This document shows, piece after piece, positions 25,953 through 34,288 of a DNA stretch of 62,436 nt. The notes under the pieces are model-generated. The model saw nothing but the letters and a program-made list of their open reading frames with translations, was not told the origin of the DNA and did no database searches. How positions within the stretch are numbered: position 1 is the first letter of the stretch; each line of letters starts with the position of its first letter. Location of the stretch: NCBI GenBank assembly GCA_948602995.1, contig CAPEBR010000022.1, forward strand, positions 1-62,436, written 5' to 3'. Source of the stretch: an uncultured Dorea sp. GTDB taxonomy: Bacteria; Bacillota; Clostridia; Lachnospirales; Lachnospiraceae. Made by a program: the position numbers and the translations under genes.

Positions 25953-28046
25953 CTATTTCCCAATCAGAACCATTACACTTCTAGGGTGAATTGTAAATTC
26001 ATTAGATGCGACTGAGTATATAGTCTGACTCTCATGCCAGGTATCAACCACAACCTCCCAGCACATGGATTCGGGAATCTCCGGCAGAGTGACATTCAGT
26101 TCCTCCCAGTAAGCATTAGAGGCAATATAGATGACTTCCGGTCCGGTGTGGTGCTCCTGACCTGCGAACATGACGCCTACGTAATGCTCATAGTCAGCAA
26201 ATTCGGTATGCCACGGGGTGATGCTGTGGAAGCTTACATCCGGGAAGCCGCAGGCGCCGCCGCTTATATTGGTGCGGAGCACCCGGTGCTCCTTCCGGAA
26301 CTTTATCATATTCTGGAAAAATGTAAAAATATCATGTTTTTCCTTTAGCTTGTTCCAGTCAAGCCAGGAAGTAATGTCATCATGGCAGTAGGCATTATTG
26401 TTGCCGAACTGGGTATTGCAGAATTCGTCTCCGGCGAGGAACATTGGAATTCCGCGGCTGCACATCAGTAGAGTAAAGGCGTTGCGGATCATACGGTATC
26501 TCAGGGTGAGAACTCCGGGATCATCTGTCTCGCCCTCCGCGCCGCAGTTCCAGCTGTTGTTGTCATTTGAACCGTCAGTGTTGTTCCAGCCATTTGACTC
26601 GTTGTGTTTCTCGTTATAGGAAAACAGGTCATATAAGGTAAATCCATCGTGGCAGGTGAAGAAATTCACCGAGGCGTTCTTACGGTTTTTTGGCTCATAG
26701 ATGTCCCGGGAGCCCGCAATACGTAAGGCTGCGGCCTGTGCCATGCCTGGATCGCCCTTGATATAACGGCGCATATCATCTCTGTATTTTCCATTCCATT
26801 CTGCCCAACGGTTCCAGGAGGGGAAGGTTCCTACCTGGTAGAGACCATCGGCGTCCCATGCCTCGGCAATCAGCTTTACATCACCCAGGATCGGGTCAAA
26901 TGCCAGGGACTTCAGGAGCGGAGGATTATTCATAGGCGTTCCGTCCTCATTTCGTCCGAGGATGGAGGCTAAGTCGAAGCGGAAACCGTTCACGCGGTAG
27001 GTGGTTACCCAGTAGCGCAGGCAGTCCAGAATCATCTGATGCACCATCGGGTGGTTGCAGTTGAGCGAATTCCCGCAGCCGCTGAAATTATAGTATTTCC
27101 CGTCAGGCGTCAGCATATAATAAATGTTATTGTCAAAGCCCTTAAAGGAGAAGAAGGGACCCTTTTCGTTGCCCTCTGCCGTGTGGTTGAAAACAACATC
27201 CAGGAATACCTCAATTCCATATTGGTTGAAGGTCTGAATCAGTTTTTTCAGCTCATTCCCTTCCCGGTTATATTCCGTACTTGCAGTATAACTGGTGTTG
27301 GGGGCAAAAAAGCTTACGGTATTGTAGCCCCAGTAATTGTAAAGCTTTTTCCCATCAACCTCACGGTAATCCTGCATCTCATCAAATTCAAAAATGGGCA
27401 TCAGCTCGACCACATTTACACCCAGGGCAATGAGATAGGGGAGCTTTTCCATGAGCCCCGCAAATGTTCCTGGATGAAGTACCGCAGAGGAGCCATGCAT
27501 GGTAAATCCGCGTACATGGAGTTCATAGATGATGAGATCCTCCATGGGAAGGAGGGGAGGACGCATATCTTCCCAGTCAAAATCATCCTTTACGACCCGT
27601 GCTTTATAATGCTGGCCCCGGGGGGAGGTACATCCCCAGGTGCTCTGGCCGGTGATCGCCTTGGCATATGGGTCAAGGAGATATTTATTTTTATTAAAGA
27701 TCAGCCCCTTTTTCGGATCATAGGGACCGTCTACCCGGTAGGCATATTCGAATTCTTCTATGTTCAGTTTGAATACAATCATGGAGTAAACCTGCCCGAT
27801 CCGGTAATGAGGCGGAAATGGCAGCACTGCAAATGGTTCACTCTCTTCTCTGTGGAACAGGAGAAGTTCAATGGAAGTTGCACCGTGGGAGTATACGGTA
27901 AAGTTTACGCCGCCAGGAATGGCTGTTGCGCCATTGGTCTCGTAAAATCCCGGGCGGACGGCAAAGCCGCTTATATAGTCCATAGGGACAAGGTGTATGG
28001 TACGTGGGAGATTTAACTCAGTGATGTGGTTGTTCGTATCTTTCAT
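25953..28046 (-). CDS. glgX: Glycogen debranching enzyme / isoamylase type
   Basis: 697 residues. An N-terminal carbohydrate-binding (CBM48-like) domain at about 20-130 is followed by a GH13 catalytic barrel. GH13 regions are visible: DVVFNHTAEGNE, GFRFDLAS (nucleophile Asp), IAEAWDADG (acid/base Glu) and FFTCHDGFTLYDL. It cleaves alpha-1,6 branch points of glycogen or limit dextrin in the cytoplasm. The isoamylase and GlgX subgroups are hard to separate by eye. The start overlaps the stop of the upstream coiled-coil gene by four bases (ATGA), so translation is coupled. It works logically with malQ at 52 kb. Confidence 0.92.
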   Translation of the reverse strand: MKDTNNHITELNLPRTIHLVPMDYISGFAVRPGFYETNGATAIPGGVNFTVYSHGATSIELLLFHREESEPFAVLPFPPHYRIGQVYSMIVFKLNIEEFEYAYRVDGPYDPKKGLIFNKNKYLLDPYAKAITGQSTWGCTSPRGQHYKARVVKDDFDWEDMRPPLLPMEDLIIYELHVRGFTMHGSSAVLHPGTFAGLMEKLPYLIALGVNVVELMPIFEFDEMQDYREVDGKKLYNYWGYNTVSFFAPNTSYTASTEYNREGNELKKLIQTFNQYGIEVFLDVVFNHTAEGNEKGPFFSFKGFDNNIYYMLTPDGKYYNFSGCGNSLNCNHPMVHQMILDCLRYWVTTYRVNGFRFDLASILGRNEDGTPMNNPPLLKSLAFDPILGDVKLIAEAWDADGLYQVGTFPSWNRWAEWNGKYRDDMRRYIKGDPGMAQAAALRIAGSRDIYEPKNRKNASVNFFTCHDGFTLYDLFSYNEKHNESNGWNNTDGSNDNNSWNCGAEGETDDPGVLTLRYRMIRNAFTLLMCSRGIPMFLAGDEFCNTQFGNNNAYCHDDITSWLDWNKLKEKHDIFTFFQNMIKFRKEHRVLRTNISGGACGFPDVSFHSITPWHTEFADYEHYVGVMFAGQEHHTGPEVIYIASNAYWEELNVTLPEIPESMCWEVVVDTWHESQTIYSVASNEFTIHPRSVMVLIGK

Positions 28047-28798
28047 GATTCATTTTCCTCTTCTTCGCCGGGCAGACCGGTTTTTTCTGCTATGTTTTCT
28101 TGTTCATCGTCTTCTATGATTTCGGAAGGCCTGCTGCTTTTAGCCTCATCCTTCGCAAGCTGTACCAGGCGTGTACCGATCTCCTGGGAAAGGTCTTTTG
28201 AACGCTTTTCAAGCTCCGCAATCTGTTCCTTTTTATATGGTGATGCACCGGGACGGTCGTTGTTGAGCGCATCAAGTTCAAGCTCTGATCTTAGTACCTT
28301 GATCCGTCCGTCTATAGCTGCCTTGGCGGAATCCATGACCTGTATCCTGCCGATGCTGTCAGACAGCCCGGTAATATCGTTCATTCTGCGGGTCAGAGCT
28401 TCTTCCCGTGTAACCGGCTCATCTGCCTGCCGCTTCTCTTCGTCCTGTTCCTTCTTCTTATCCATCTCTGCGGCCATGGCATCGGCAATCTGCTGGTCAA
28501 TATTTTCAATCTGCTCATCATAAAAATCAAGCTGTCCCTTAATGGAATCAATGGAACCTCCGTCTTTTACCGTCTTAAGCAGCTCATTTTTACGGTCTGT
28601 AAGCTCGGTCTTAAGTTTCATGAGATTCGCCAAGTGGCTGCGGGCAGCGCTCTGAGGCGACAGCAGAAAGAGATCACGCCGCTCATCCTGCTCCTTTGCG
28701 CCGGTACTGTCCGCTCCCTTATTTGCAATACTCTGGTTCAGACCATATGTATTAAAAATGGTATTTGTCTGAAATGCCGGATAAAAATCTAGTTTCAT
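28043..28798 (-). CDS. Coiled-coil protein of unknown function, coupled to glgX
   Basis: 251 residues, no membrane segment. The first 30 residues (MKLDFYPAFQTNTIFNTYG) are neutral; the rest is charged and helical, with long heptad-like stretches (LDFYDEQIENIDQQIADAMA) and an acidic tail. I recognise no family. It shares a four-base overlap with glgX, which argues for a functional link with glycogen metabolism or at least coexpression. It could be a scaffold. The start is ATG 28798 (minus strand), with AAGGGGG ahead. Confidence 0.78.
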   Translation of the reverse strand: MKLDFYPAFQTNTIFNTYGLNQSIANKGADSTGAKEQDERRDLFLLSPQSAARSHLANLMKLKTELTDRKNELLKTVKDGGSIDSIKGQLDFYDEQIENIDQQIADAMAAEMDKKKEQDEEKRQADEPVTREEALTRRMNDITGLSDSIGRIQVMDSAKAAIDGRIKVLRSELELDALNNDRPGASPYKKEQIAELEKRSKDLSQEIGTRLVQLAKDEAKSSRPSEIIEDDEQENIAEKTGLPGEEEENES

Positions 28799-28918
28799 TG
28801 TACACCCCCTTATGTTTGCCAGCTATTGACTGGAAGCCTTTTCGCAACGACTGTGCATTACTGCGCAGTTGTGTCCTTTCTATATATATCGGCTGGAAAT
28901 AGTCAAAAATAAGTGGTG

Positions 28919-28947
28919 TTGACGGTATCTATTGGGAATGATAATAT
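28919..28947 (+). promoter_or_regulatory. Sigma-A promoter of the SDR gene
   Basis: TTGACG at 28919-28924, a 17-base spacer and TAATAT at 28942-28947, about 50 bases before the start codon. Confidence 0.7.
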
Positions 28948-28996
28948 TAGATAAGGGTGTCAGAGGAGATCAGGCACTGTGAAAGGAGAAGCACAC

Positions 28997-29740
28997 ATGT
29001 TAAAAGGAAAAGTAGCTGTAGTAACAGGAGGTACACGAGGAATTGGATACGCCATTGTGAAAAAGTATCTGGAAAACGGGGCTAAGGTTGTTCTTTTTGG
29101 CTCCAGAGAGGAAACGGTAGAGAAGGCGCTTGCTTCCTTAAAGGAGGAAAATGCAGACTGGGAGGTAAGCGGAGATTATCCAGGCCTAAAGGATGCAAAG
29201 GCAGTAGAGGCAGCGATTGAAAAGGTAAAGGAAAAATATGGAAGGATTGACATTCTCGTAAATAATGCCGGAGTCTCCGACAGCAAACCAGTTACTGACT
29301 ATACAGCAGAGCATTTTGAAAATGTGATGCAGCTGAATGTCAGCGCTATCATGAATGCGGTCATGCCAGTAGTTAAGATCATGAAGGAGCAGGGCAGCGG
29401 ATGCATTATTAATACAAGTTCCATGGTAAGCATTTGCGGACAGCCAAGCGGCGTGGCATATCCTACAAGCAAGTCTGCTGTAAACGGAATGACCTGGTCA
29501 CTGGCAAGGGAGCTTGGACCAAGCGGAATCCGTGTCAATGCAGTAGCACCTGGAATTACGAAGACCGATATGGTTGCAGCTCTTCCAGAGAAGATGATCC
29601 AGCCGCTGATCAATGCGATCCCACTTCGCAGGGTAGGAGAGCCTGAGGACGTTGCAAACGCATTCCTCTTCCTGGCAAGCGATATGGCAGCTTATGTGAC
29701 GGGCGAGATCCTGTCCGTTGACGGGGCGATGAGAAGCTAA
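28997..29740 (+). CDS. SDR family oxidoreductase (FabG-like)
   Basis: 247 residues from ATG 28997, with AAAGGAG ahead; the upstream GTG 28979 is unlikely. A classical short-chain dehydrogenase: cofactor loop TGGTRGIG, NNAG, catalytic S142, Y155 and K159 (YPTSK). The residue after the second strand is Ser/Arg (FGSREE), which points to NADP(H). The general fold matches 3-oxoacyl-ACP reductase, but the gene stands alone away from fatty-acid genes, so it more likely acts on a sugar, steroid or secondary alcohol. Bile-acid hydroxysteroid dehydrogenases of gut Clostridia belong to this family; nothing in the sequence proves that here. Its own promoter is visible, and its stop touches a family G palindrome. 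Confidence 0.88.
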   Translation: MLKGKVAVVTGGTRGIGYAIVKKYLENGAKVVLFGSREETVEKALASLKEENADWEVSGDYPGLKDAKAVEAAIEKVKEKYGRIDILVNNAGVSDSKPVTDYTAEHFENVMQLNVSAIMNAVMPVVKIMKEQGSGCIINTSSMVSICGQPSGVAYPTSKSAVNGMTWSLARELGPSGIRVNAVAPGITKTDMVAALPEKMIQPLINAIPLRRVGEPEDVANAFLFLASDMAAYVTGEILSVDGAMRS

Positions 29741-29741
29741 T

Positions 29742-29783
29742 AATTGGGGACGGGGTAATTTTAAAATTACCCCGTCCCCAATT
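29742..29783. repeat. GGGGACGGGG palindrome (family G), copy 3
   Basis: A 42-base perfect palindrome with the alternative centre TAATTTTAAAATTA. It starts two bases after the SDR stop codon. Confidence 0.95.
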
Positions 29784-29880
29784 ACATAATCTGGCATCTC
29801 GGGGGCATACTACTTTTATTGTAACTGCCCATTACTTTCGCGGGTTACTATATATTACGATAAATGGAGGAGCGCTTAGG

Positions 29881-31911
29881 ATGTCAAATTATTTGAAATA
29901 CGAGAAATCTCCTTATCTGCTGCAGCATAAAGATAATCCGGTGAACTGGTATTCCTGGTGCGGGGAGGCTTTTAAGAGGGCGTGCAGCGAGGATAAGCCT
30001 ATATTTTTGAGCATTGGATATTCGACATGCCACTGGTGTCATGTGATGGCGCACGAGTCTTTTGAAGACGCAGAGGTGGCAGAGATTTTGAATAAAAGCT
30101 ATATCTGCATTAAGGTTGACCGGGAGGAGCGGCCGGATATTGACGCGGTGTATATGGATGTGTGTCAGATGATGACTGGAGCCGGGGGATGGCCGCTGAC
30201 TGTCATTATGACCCCAGAGCAGAAGCCTTTTTTTGCAGGGACGTATTTTCCGAAAAGACGGAGGTTCGGGCAGGAAGGGCTTATGGAGATTCTGGGGAGA
30301 ATTGCTGAACTGTGGGAGAATCACAGAGAGAGGCTTGTGGATGCAGGGGAGGAGATTACGGAGGCAGTCAGGAAGGAACAGGGTTTTGGGAAGCAGATGG
30401 AGAATGAACCGGACTCAGGGATTCTTCATAAAGCATTTCACCAATTGGAGCAGCAGTTTGATGAGGAGTGGGGAGGCTTTGGACATGCCCCCAAATTTCC
30501 TATGCCTCATCAGCTGTTATTTTTAATGCGGTATTCTTTTGCTGAGGCAGTGCCAGAGGCTTCGCAAATGGCGGAGCGGACGCTGGAGTCCATGGCGCGG
30601 GGAGGAATCTATGACCATATTGGAGGCGGGTTTTCCAGGTATTCTACGGATGACAGATGGCTGATTCCCCATTTTGAAAAGATGCTTTATGACAATGCGC
30701 TGTTGATTCTTTCCTATCTCAATGCTTTTCAGGCGACGAAAAGGCAGGAATATGCGGAGATTGCAAGGAACACGGCGGATTATATTTTAAGAGAATTAAG
30801 AAATTCCCGGGGCGGTTTTTACTGTGGACAGGATGCAGACAGTGACGGCGTAGAGGGGAAATACTATGTATTTACACCGGAGGAGATCAGGCAGGTTCTG
30901 GGGGAACGGGATGGAACCGAGTACTGTGCCCTTTATGGTATTACAAAAGAGGGAAACTTTGAAGGGAAGAGCATTCCGAACCGGATCGGGCATCATTCAT
31001 TTTCAGAATGGAAGCAGGGGGAAGGGCGCATTCAGAAGCTTTACAAATACCGTCAGGAGCGGACAAGCCTCCACACAGATAAAAAAGTGCTGTTATCCTG
31101 GAATGCATGGACAATTATTGCACTTTTGTGGACAGGGCAGCTGCTTGAGGAGGAGAAATATGTAAAGGCGGCAACAGAGGCAGAGAGGTTCCTGCGGGAA
31201 TCCATGACAGACCAGGATAACCGGCTGTATCTGAGGTATTGCGGCGAAGAAGCTGCACATGCAGGACAGCTTGCCGACTATGCAGTCTATGCGCTGGCGC
31301 TTTTGGAGCTCTACCGGGGAACTTTTCAGATAGAATATCTAAGAGAAGCCATTTTCCGTGCCGGACAGATGCAGAAATACTTCGAAGACAAAAAAGGAGG
31401 GGGATATTTCCTCACAGCATCTGATGCAGAGGCTCTCATTACCAGGCCGAAGGAGGTATACGACGGTGCAGCCCCCTCCGGAAACTCCGTTGCTGCAGCC
31501 GTACTTTTTAAGATCGCGGCACTTACTGGAGAGAAGCACTGGCAGGATGCATCCGACCGGCAGCTCCATTACCTTATTAATGAAGCAGAGGATTATCCCG
31601 CAGGATGCACTTTTGGCCTTTTCACCCTGACAGGGGTACTTTGTCCGCATAAAGAACTGGTATGTGCAGTAAAAGACAGCCTGCCAGGGGAGCTTACAGA
31701 ATACTTGAAAAAGACTCTCGTCTATGGGCTGAACGTGCTCATAAAAACAGAAGATAATAAAGAAAAACTCGCAGAGTGCGCACCCTATACAGCAGCCTAC
31801 CCGGTTCCGGAGAGCGGGGCAATGTATTACCTCTGCAAAAACGGGGCATGTATGGCGCCGGTACGCCGGTTTGACGAACTGGGGGCTGAACTGGGGACGG
31901 AGCAATTTTAA
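29881..31911 (+). CDS. YyaL/DUF255 thioredoxin-fold and (alpha/alpha)6-barrel protein
   Basis: 676 residues. An N-terminal thioredoxin-like DUF255 domain (about 1-165) contains the CHWC motif at 50-53. It is followed by a long six-hairpin barrel resembling N-acylglucosamine 2-epimerase and glycosidase folds (HFEKMLYDNALL, GGFYCGQDADSDG). The family (bacterial YyaL, animal SPATA20) is widespread; its reaction is not established. AGGAG precedes ATG 29881. The last residues (LGTEQF) and the TAA stop are encoded by the family G repeat composite downstream, so the natural C-terminus was replaced or extended by the element. Confidence 0.9.
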   Translation: MSNYLKYEKSPYLLQHKDNPVNWYSWCGEAFKRACSEDKPIFLSIGYSTCHWCHVMAHESFEDAEVAEILNKSYICIKVDREERPDIDAVYMDVCQMMTGAGGWPLTVIMTPEQKPFFAGTYFPKRRRFGQEGLMEILGRIAELWENHRERLVDAGEEITEAVRKEQGFGKQMENEPDSGILHKAFHQLEQQFDEEWGGFGHAPKFPMPHQLLFLMRYSFAEAVPEASQMAERTLESMARGGIYDHIGGGFSRYSTDDRWLIPHFEKMLYDNALLILSYLNAFQATKRQEYAEIARNTADYILRELRNSRGGFYCGQDADSDGVEGKYYVFTPEEIRQVLGERDGTEYCALYGITKEGNFEGKSIPNRIGHHSFSEWKQGEGRIQKLYKYRQERTSLHTDKKVLLSWNAWTIIALLWTGQLLEEEKYVKAATEAERFLRESMTDQDNRLYLRYCGEEAAHAGQLADYAVYALALLELYRGTFQIEYLREAIFRAGQMQKYFEDKKGGGYFLTASDAEALITRPKEVYDGAAPSGNSVAAAVLFKIAALTGEKHWQDASDRQLHYLINEAEDYPAGCTFGLFTLTGVLCPHKELVCAVKDSLPGELTEYLKKTLVYGLNVLIKTEDNKEKLAECAPYTAAYPVPESGAMYYLCKNGACMAPVRRFDELGAELGTEQF

Positions 31912-31970
31912 TTGGGGACGGGGCATTTTTTAAAATGCCCCGTCCCCAATTAAAATTGCCCTGTCCCCAA
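31891..31970. repeat. Nested double family G palindrome, copy 4
   Basis: An inner palindrome at 31911-31950 sits exactly inside an outer one whose arms are 31891-31910 and 31951-31970. Each outer arm is itself a divergent half unit. Both flanking genes end inside it, encoding LGTEQF and LGTGQF. Confidence 0.9.
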
Positions 31971-32774
31971 CATGAATTCGTTGATGACTTGAAGGATTCC
32001 GTCCTCGTCATTTGATTTTGTGATATAGTCAGCTTTTTCTTTGACTGCCGGCTGGGCATTTGCCATGGCAACGCCGAGGCCTGCGGTTTCGATCATGGTC
32101 AGGTCGTTATAGCCGTCCCCGCAGCAGATCATCTCATCGGCGGATAATCCGACGGAGGTCAGAAGCTTTAACAGGGAATGTGCCTTGTCAATGCCTGCGG
32201 GCATGATTTCGAGGAAAAATGGTTCGGAGCAGTAGATATTCAGGTAGGAGCGAAAGCTGGCACGGGTTTCCTGGCGGATCAGTTCTATTATGGTCGGTGC
32301 GCCTGTTACGAGCAGCTTATTGCCGGGTTCGGTTATCTGCTCTTCGAAGTCAGGGATGCTCTCAATCGGGATATGGTTGATCCTTGCTTCCAGTTCAGTG
32401 TATTCATTGATCTTCAGACCGGAGAGGATGGCGTCCTCCCTGTAGGCGAGGATATCAATTCCAGAGTATTTTTTTATAATATGAAACAGGGGGGAAACGA
32501 TATCGTCTGGGAGCTGCTTATTGTAAATGAGCTGTCCGCTCTGGCAGTCGGTGATGCGTGCTCCATTGAAGGAGAGCATGTATCCGCCGTAGTCTGCAAG
32601 TCGCAGCTGCCCGGCGAGGGGCAGGACTCCTATGGTAGGCCTGCCGCTTGCCAGGACGACCTTTTTTCCCTGTTTTTGTATCCTGATCAGCGCCTCTAAG
32701 GTTGCTTTTGATATTTTCTTTTCTGAATTGGTTAGTGTACCGTCTAGATCTAATGCCAGTAATTGGTAATCCAT
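31950..32774 (-). CDS. Cof-type HAD-IIB phosphatase
   Basis: 274 residues. HAD motifs: DLDGTLTN near the N-terminus (nucleophile and acid Asp), Ser/Thr in VLASGRP, a Lys before the last motif, and GDGYNDLTMI. The C2B-type cap lies between. Members dephosphorylate small molecules such as sugar phosphates, FMN or pyridoxal phosphate; the substrate is not readable. It follows murF by 30 bases on the minus strand, so it is probably in the pncB-murF transcript. The last residues (LGTGQF) and the stop are encoded by the repeat composite shared with the convergent gene. Confidence 0.9.
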   Translation of the reverse strand: MDYQLLALDLDGTLTNSEKKISKATLEALIRIQKQGKKVVLASGRPTIGVLPLAGQLRLADYGGYMLSFNGARITDCQSGQLIYNKQLPDDIVSPLFHIIKKYSGIDILAYREDAILSGLKINEYTELEARINHIPIESIPDFEEQITEPGNKLLVTGAPTIIELIRQETRASFRSYLNIYCSEPFFLEIMPAGIDKAHSLLKLLTSVGLSADEMICCGDGYNDLTMIETAGLGVAMANAQPAVKEKADYITKSNDEDGILQVINEFMLGTGQF

Positions 32775-32804
32775 AGTAATCCTTTCAAATGGTAACTTGA
32801 GTCG

Positions 32805-34241
32805 TTACTTCAAATGTTCTACGATCTCAGGAAAATTCATTCCATGAGAGGCCTTTATAAGAATATTGTCTCCATCCTTTAGGAGCAGGGATGCCCTGGC
32901 AAGAAAGTCAGCCTTTGTTTCAAACCATACTGCCCTTGAAGTTACAGATTCTGTAACGATGTCTTCTGTATCTGTGGGTTCTGCATCTGAAGACTTTGGG
33001 GCGGGCTTCCTGTTAAATACTTCCTGGGCGCCCCGGACTAGCTCCTTTGCAAGTGTGCCGATTCCGCATACAAGGTCAATGTCCTGTGCGGCAGCATACT
33101 TTCCAGTTTCATAATGCAAAGCGTGGGCGTCTTCACCCAGCTCGGTCATATCGCCGAGAATGGCCACCTTCCGTCCGATGGCCATGGTCAGCACATCAAT
33201 GGCTGCTTTCATGGACACTGGATTAGCATTGTAGCAGTCATCCAGAAGGACAAATTTTTCTGTTGAAATAATGTTGTTCCGCCCGGGCATGGAGGGGAGA
33301 GTTTCAATTCCGCGTCTGATCTCATCCGGGGTGAGCCCAAGACTGTAGCCAACGGCGGCGCCTGCAAGAGCATTGGACACCATATGAGGTCCCGGGAGGG
33401 GAACGATGCAGTCAAAGTATGTACCGTCAGGGAGATTTATGGTACAGGAGGTACCCTTTAACCCTAATGATTTTTGATTTTCCGCACGGAAGCTGCTGTT
33501 TTCGCCGGTTCCAAAAAACTGCGGGATGGAACCTTTTACAGGACCAGCCTCACAGAGCAGGTCATCGTCTCCATTTAAAATAATTGTGCCGCCATTTTTC
33601 ATATCCTGAATCATCTGGGACTTTTCCTGGAGAATCCCTTCTCTTGTCTTAAAAAATTCCAGGTGGGCGACACCAATATTTGTGATGACGCAGATATCGG
33701 GGCTTGCGACAGAGGAAAGGCGGCGCATTTCCCCAAAATGGTTGACACCCATCTCAAGAATGGCAACCTGTGTGTCCTCTTTCATGGCAAAAATGGTAAT
33801 GGGAAGCCCCCATTCATTGTTAAAGTTTCCAAGAGTTTTATGGACCATGTACTTCTGTCTTACAACAGATGCGATCATTTCCTTTGTACTCGTCTTCCCT
33901 GCGCTTCCGGTAATTCCGACAACCTTAATATCAAAGGAATTCCGGTACAGCCGGGCGATATCAAGAAGAGCCTGGCCCGTTGACTCCACCAGGATATAGG
34001 GGTAATCTGTTTCTCCGAGATCTTCATGTGATACGACACAGAGCGCCCCCTTTTTAATGGTGTCAGGGATAAATCTGTGGGCATTTACCTTCACTCCGTC
34101 TATGGCAACGAAGAGATAATCCTTCTTTACCTTACGGCTGTCGATCACGACACCGGCAGCTTCCCGCGAAAGAAGCCGACTGTCGCCGTGAAATGTGCCG
34201 CAGCAGGCTTTTGTAATATTCTCTAATGTGAGATTTTTCAT
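32805..34241 (-). CDS. murF: UDP-N-acetylmuramoyl-tripeptide--D-alanyl-D-alanine ligase
   Basis: 478 residues. This Mur ligase adds D-Ala-D-Ala to the UDP-MurNAc-tripeptide in the cytoplasm, the last soluble step of peptidoglycan precursor synthesis. ATP loop: GITGSAGKTSTKEM. Central domain: MGVNHFGEMRRLSSV and ITNIGVAHLEFF. C-terminal domain: LDDCYNANPVSMKAA. An insertion of about 25-30 Ser/Thr/Asp-rich residues (KPAPKSSDAEPTDTED) lies between the helix with ELVRG and the strand with AVWFETK, where most MurF proteins have a short loop. It lies between pncB and a HAD gene on the minus strand, away from other mur genes. Confidence 0.95.
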   Translation of the reverse strand: MKNLTLENITKACCGTFHGDSRLLSREAAGVVIDSRKVKKDYLFVAIDGVKVNAHRFIPDTIKKGALCVVSHEDLGETDYPYILVESTGQALLDIARLYRNSFDIKVVGITGSAGKTSTKEMIASVVRQKYMVHKTLGNFNNEWGLPITIFAMKEDTQVAILEMGVNHFGEMRRLSSVASPDICVITNIGVAHLEFFKTREGILQEKSQMIQDMKNGGTIILNGDDDLLCEAGPVKGSIPQFFGTGENSSFRAENQKSLGLKGTSCTINLPDGTYFDCIVPLPGPHMVSNALAGAAVGYSLGLTPDEIRRGIETLPSMPGRNNIISTEKFVLLDDCYNANPVSMKAAIDVLTMAIGRKVAILGDMTELGEDAHALHYETGKYAAAQDIDLVCGIGTLAKELVRGAQEVFNRKPAPKSSDAEPTDTEDIVTESVTSRAVWFETKADFLARASLLLKDGDNILIKASHGMNFPEIVEHLK

Positions 34242-34288
34242 ATATAATATTTCCTCCTAAGCATTCACCTGTTATAGAGCTGGTACAG

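Noticed and set aside
27039..28016. Long plus-strand frame of 325 codons
   Set aside because: It lies wholly antisense to the well-supported glgX gene, lacks a ribosome site and shows no protein-like motifs.
28997..29740. Bile-acid hydroxysteroid dehydrogenase
   Set aside because: The SDR fold fits, but no bile-acid gene is nearby and the family is too broad to assign the substrate by eye.
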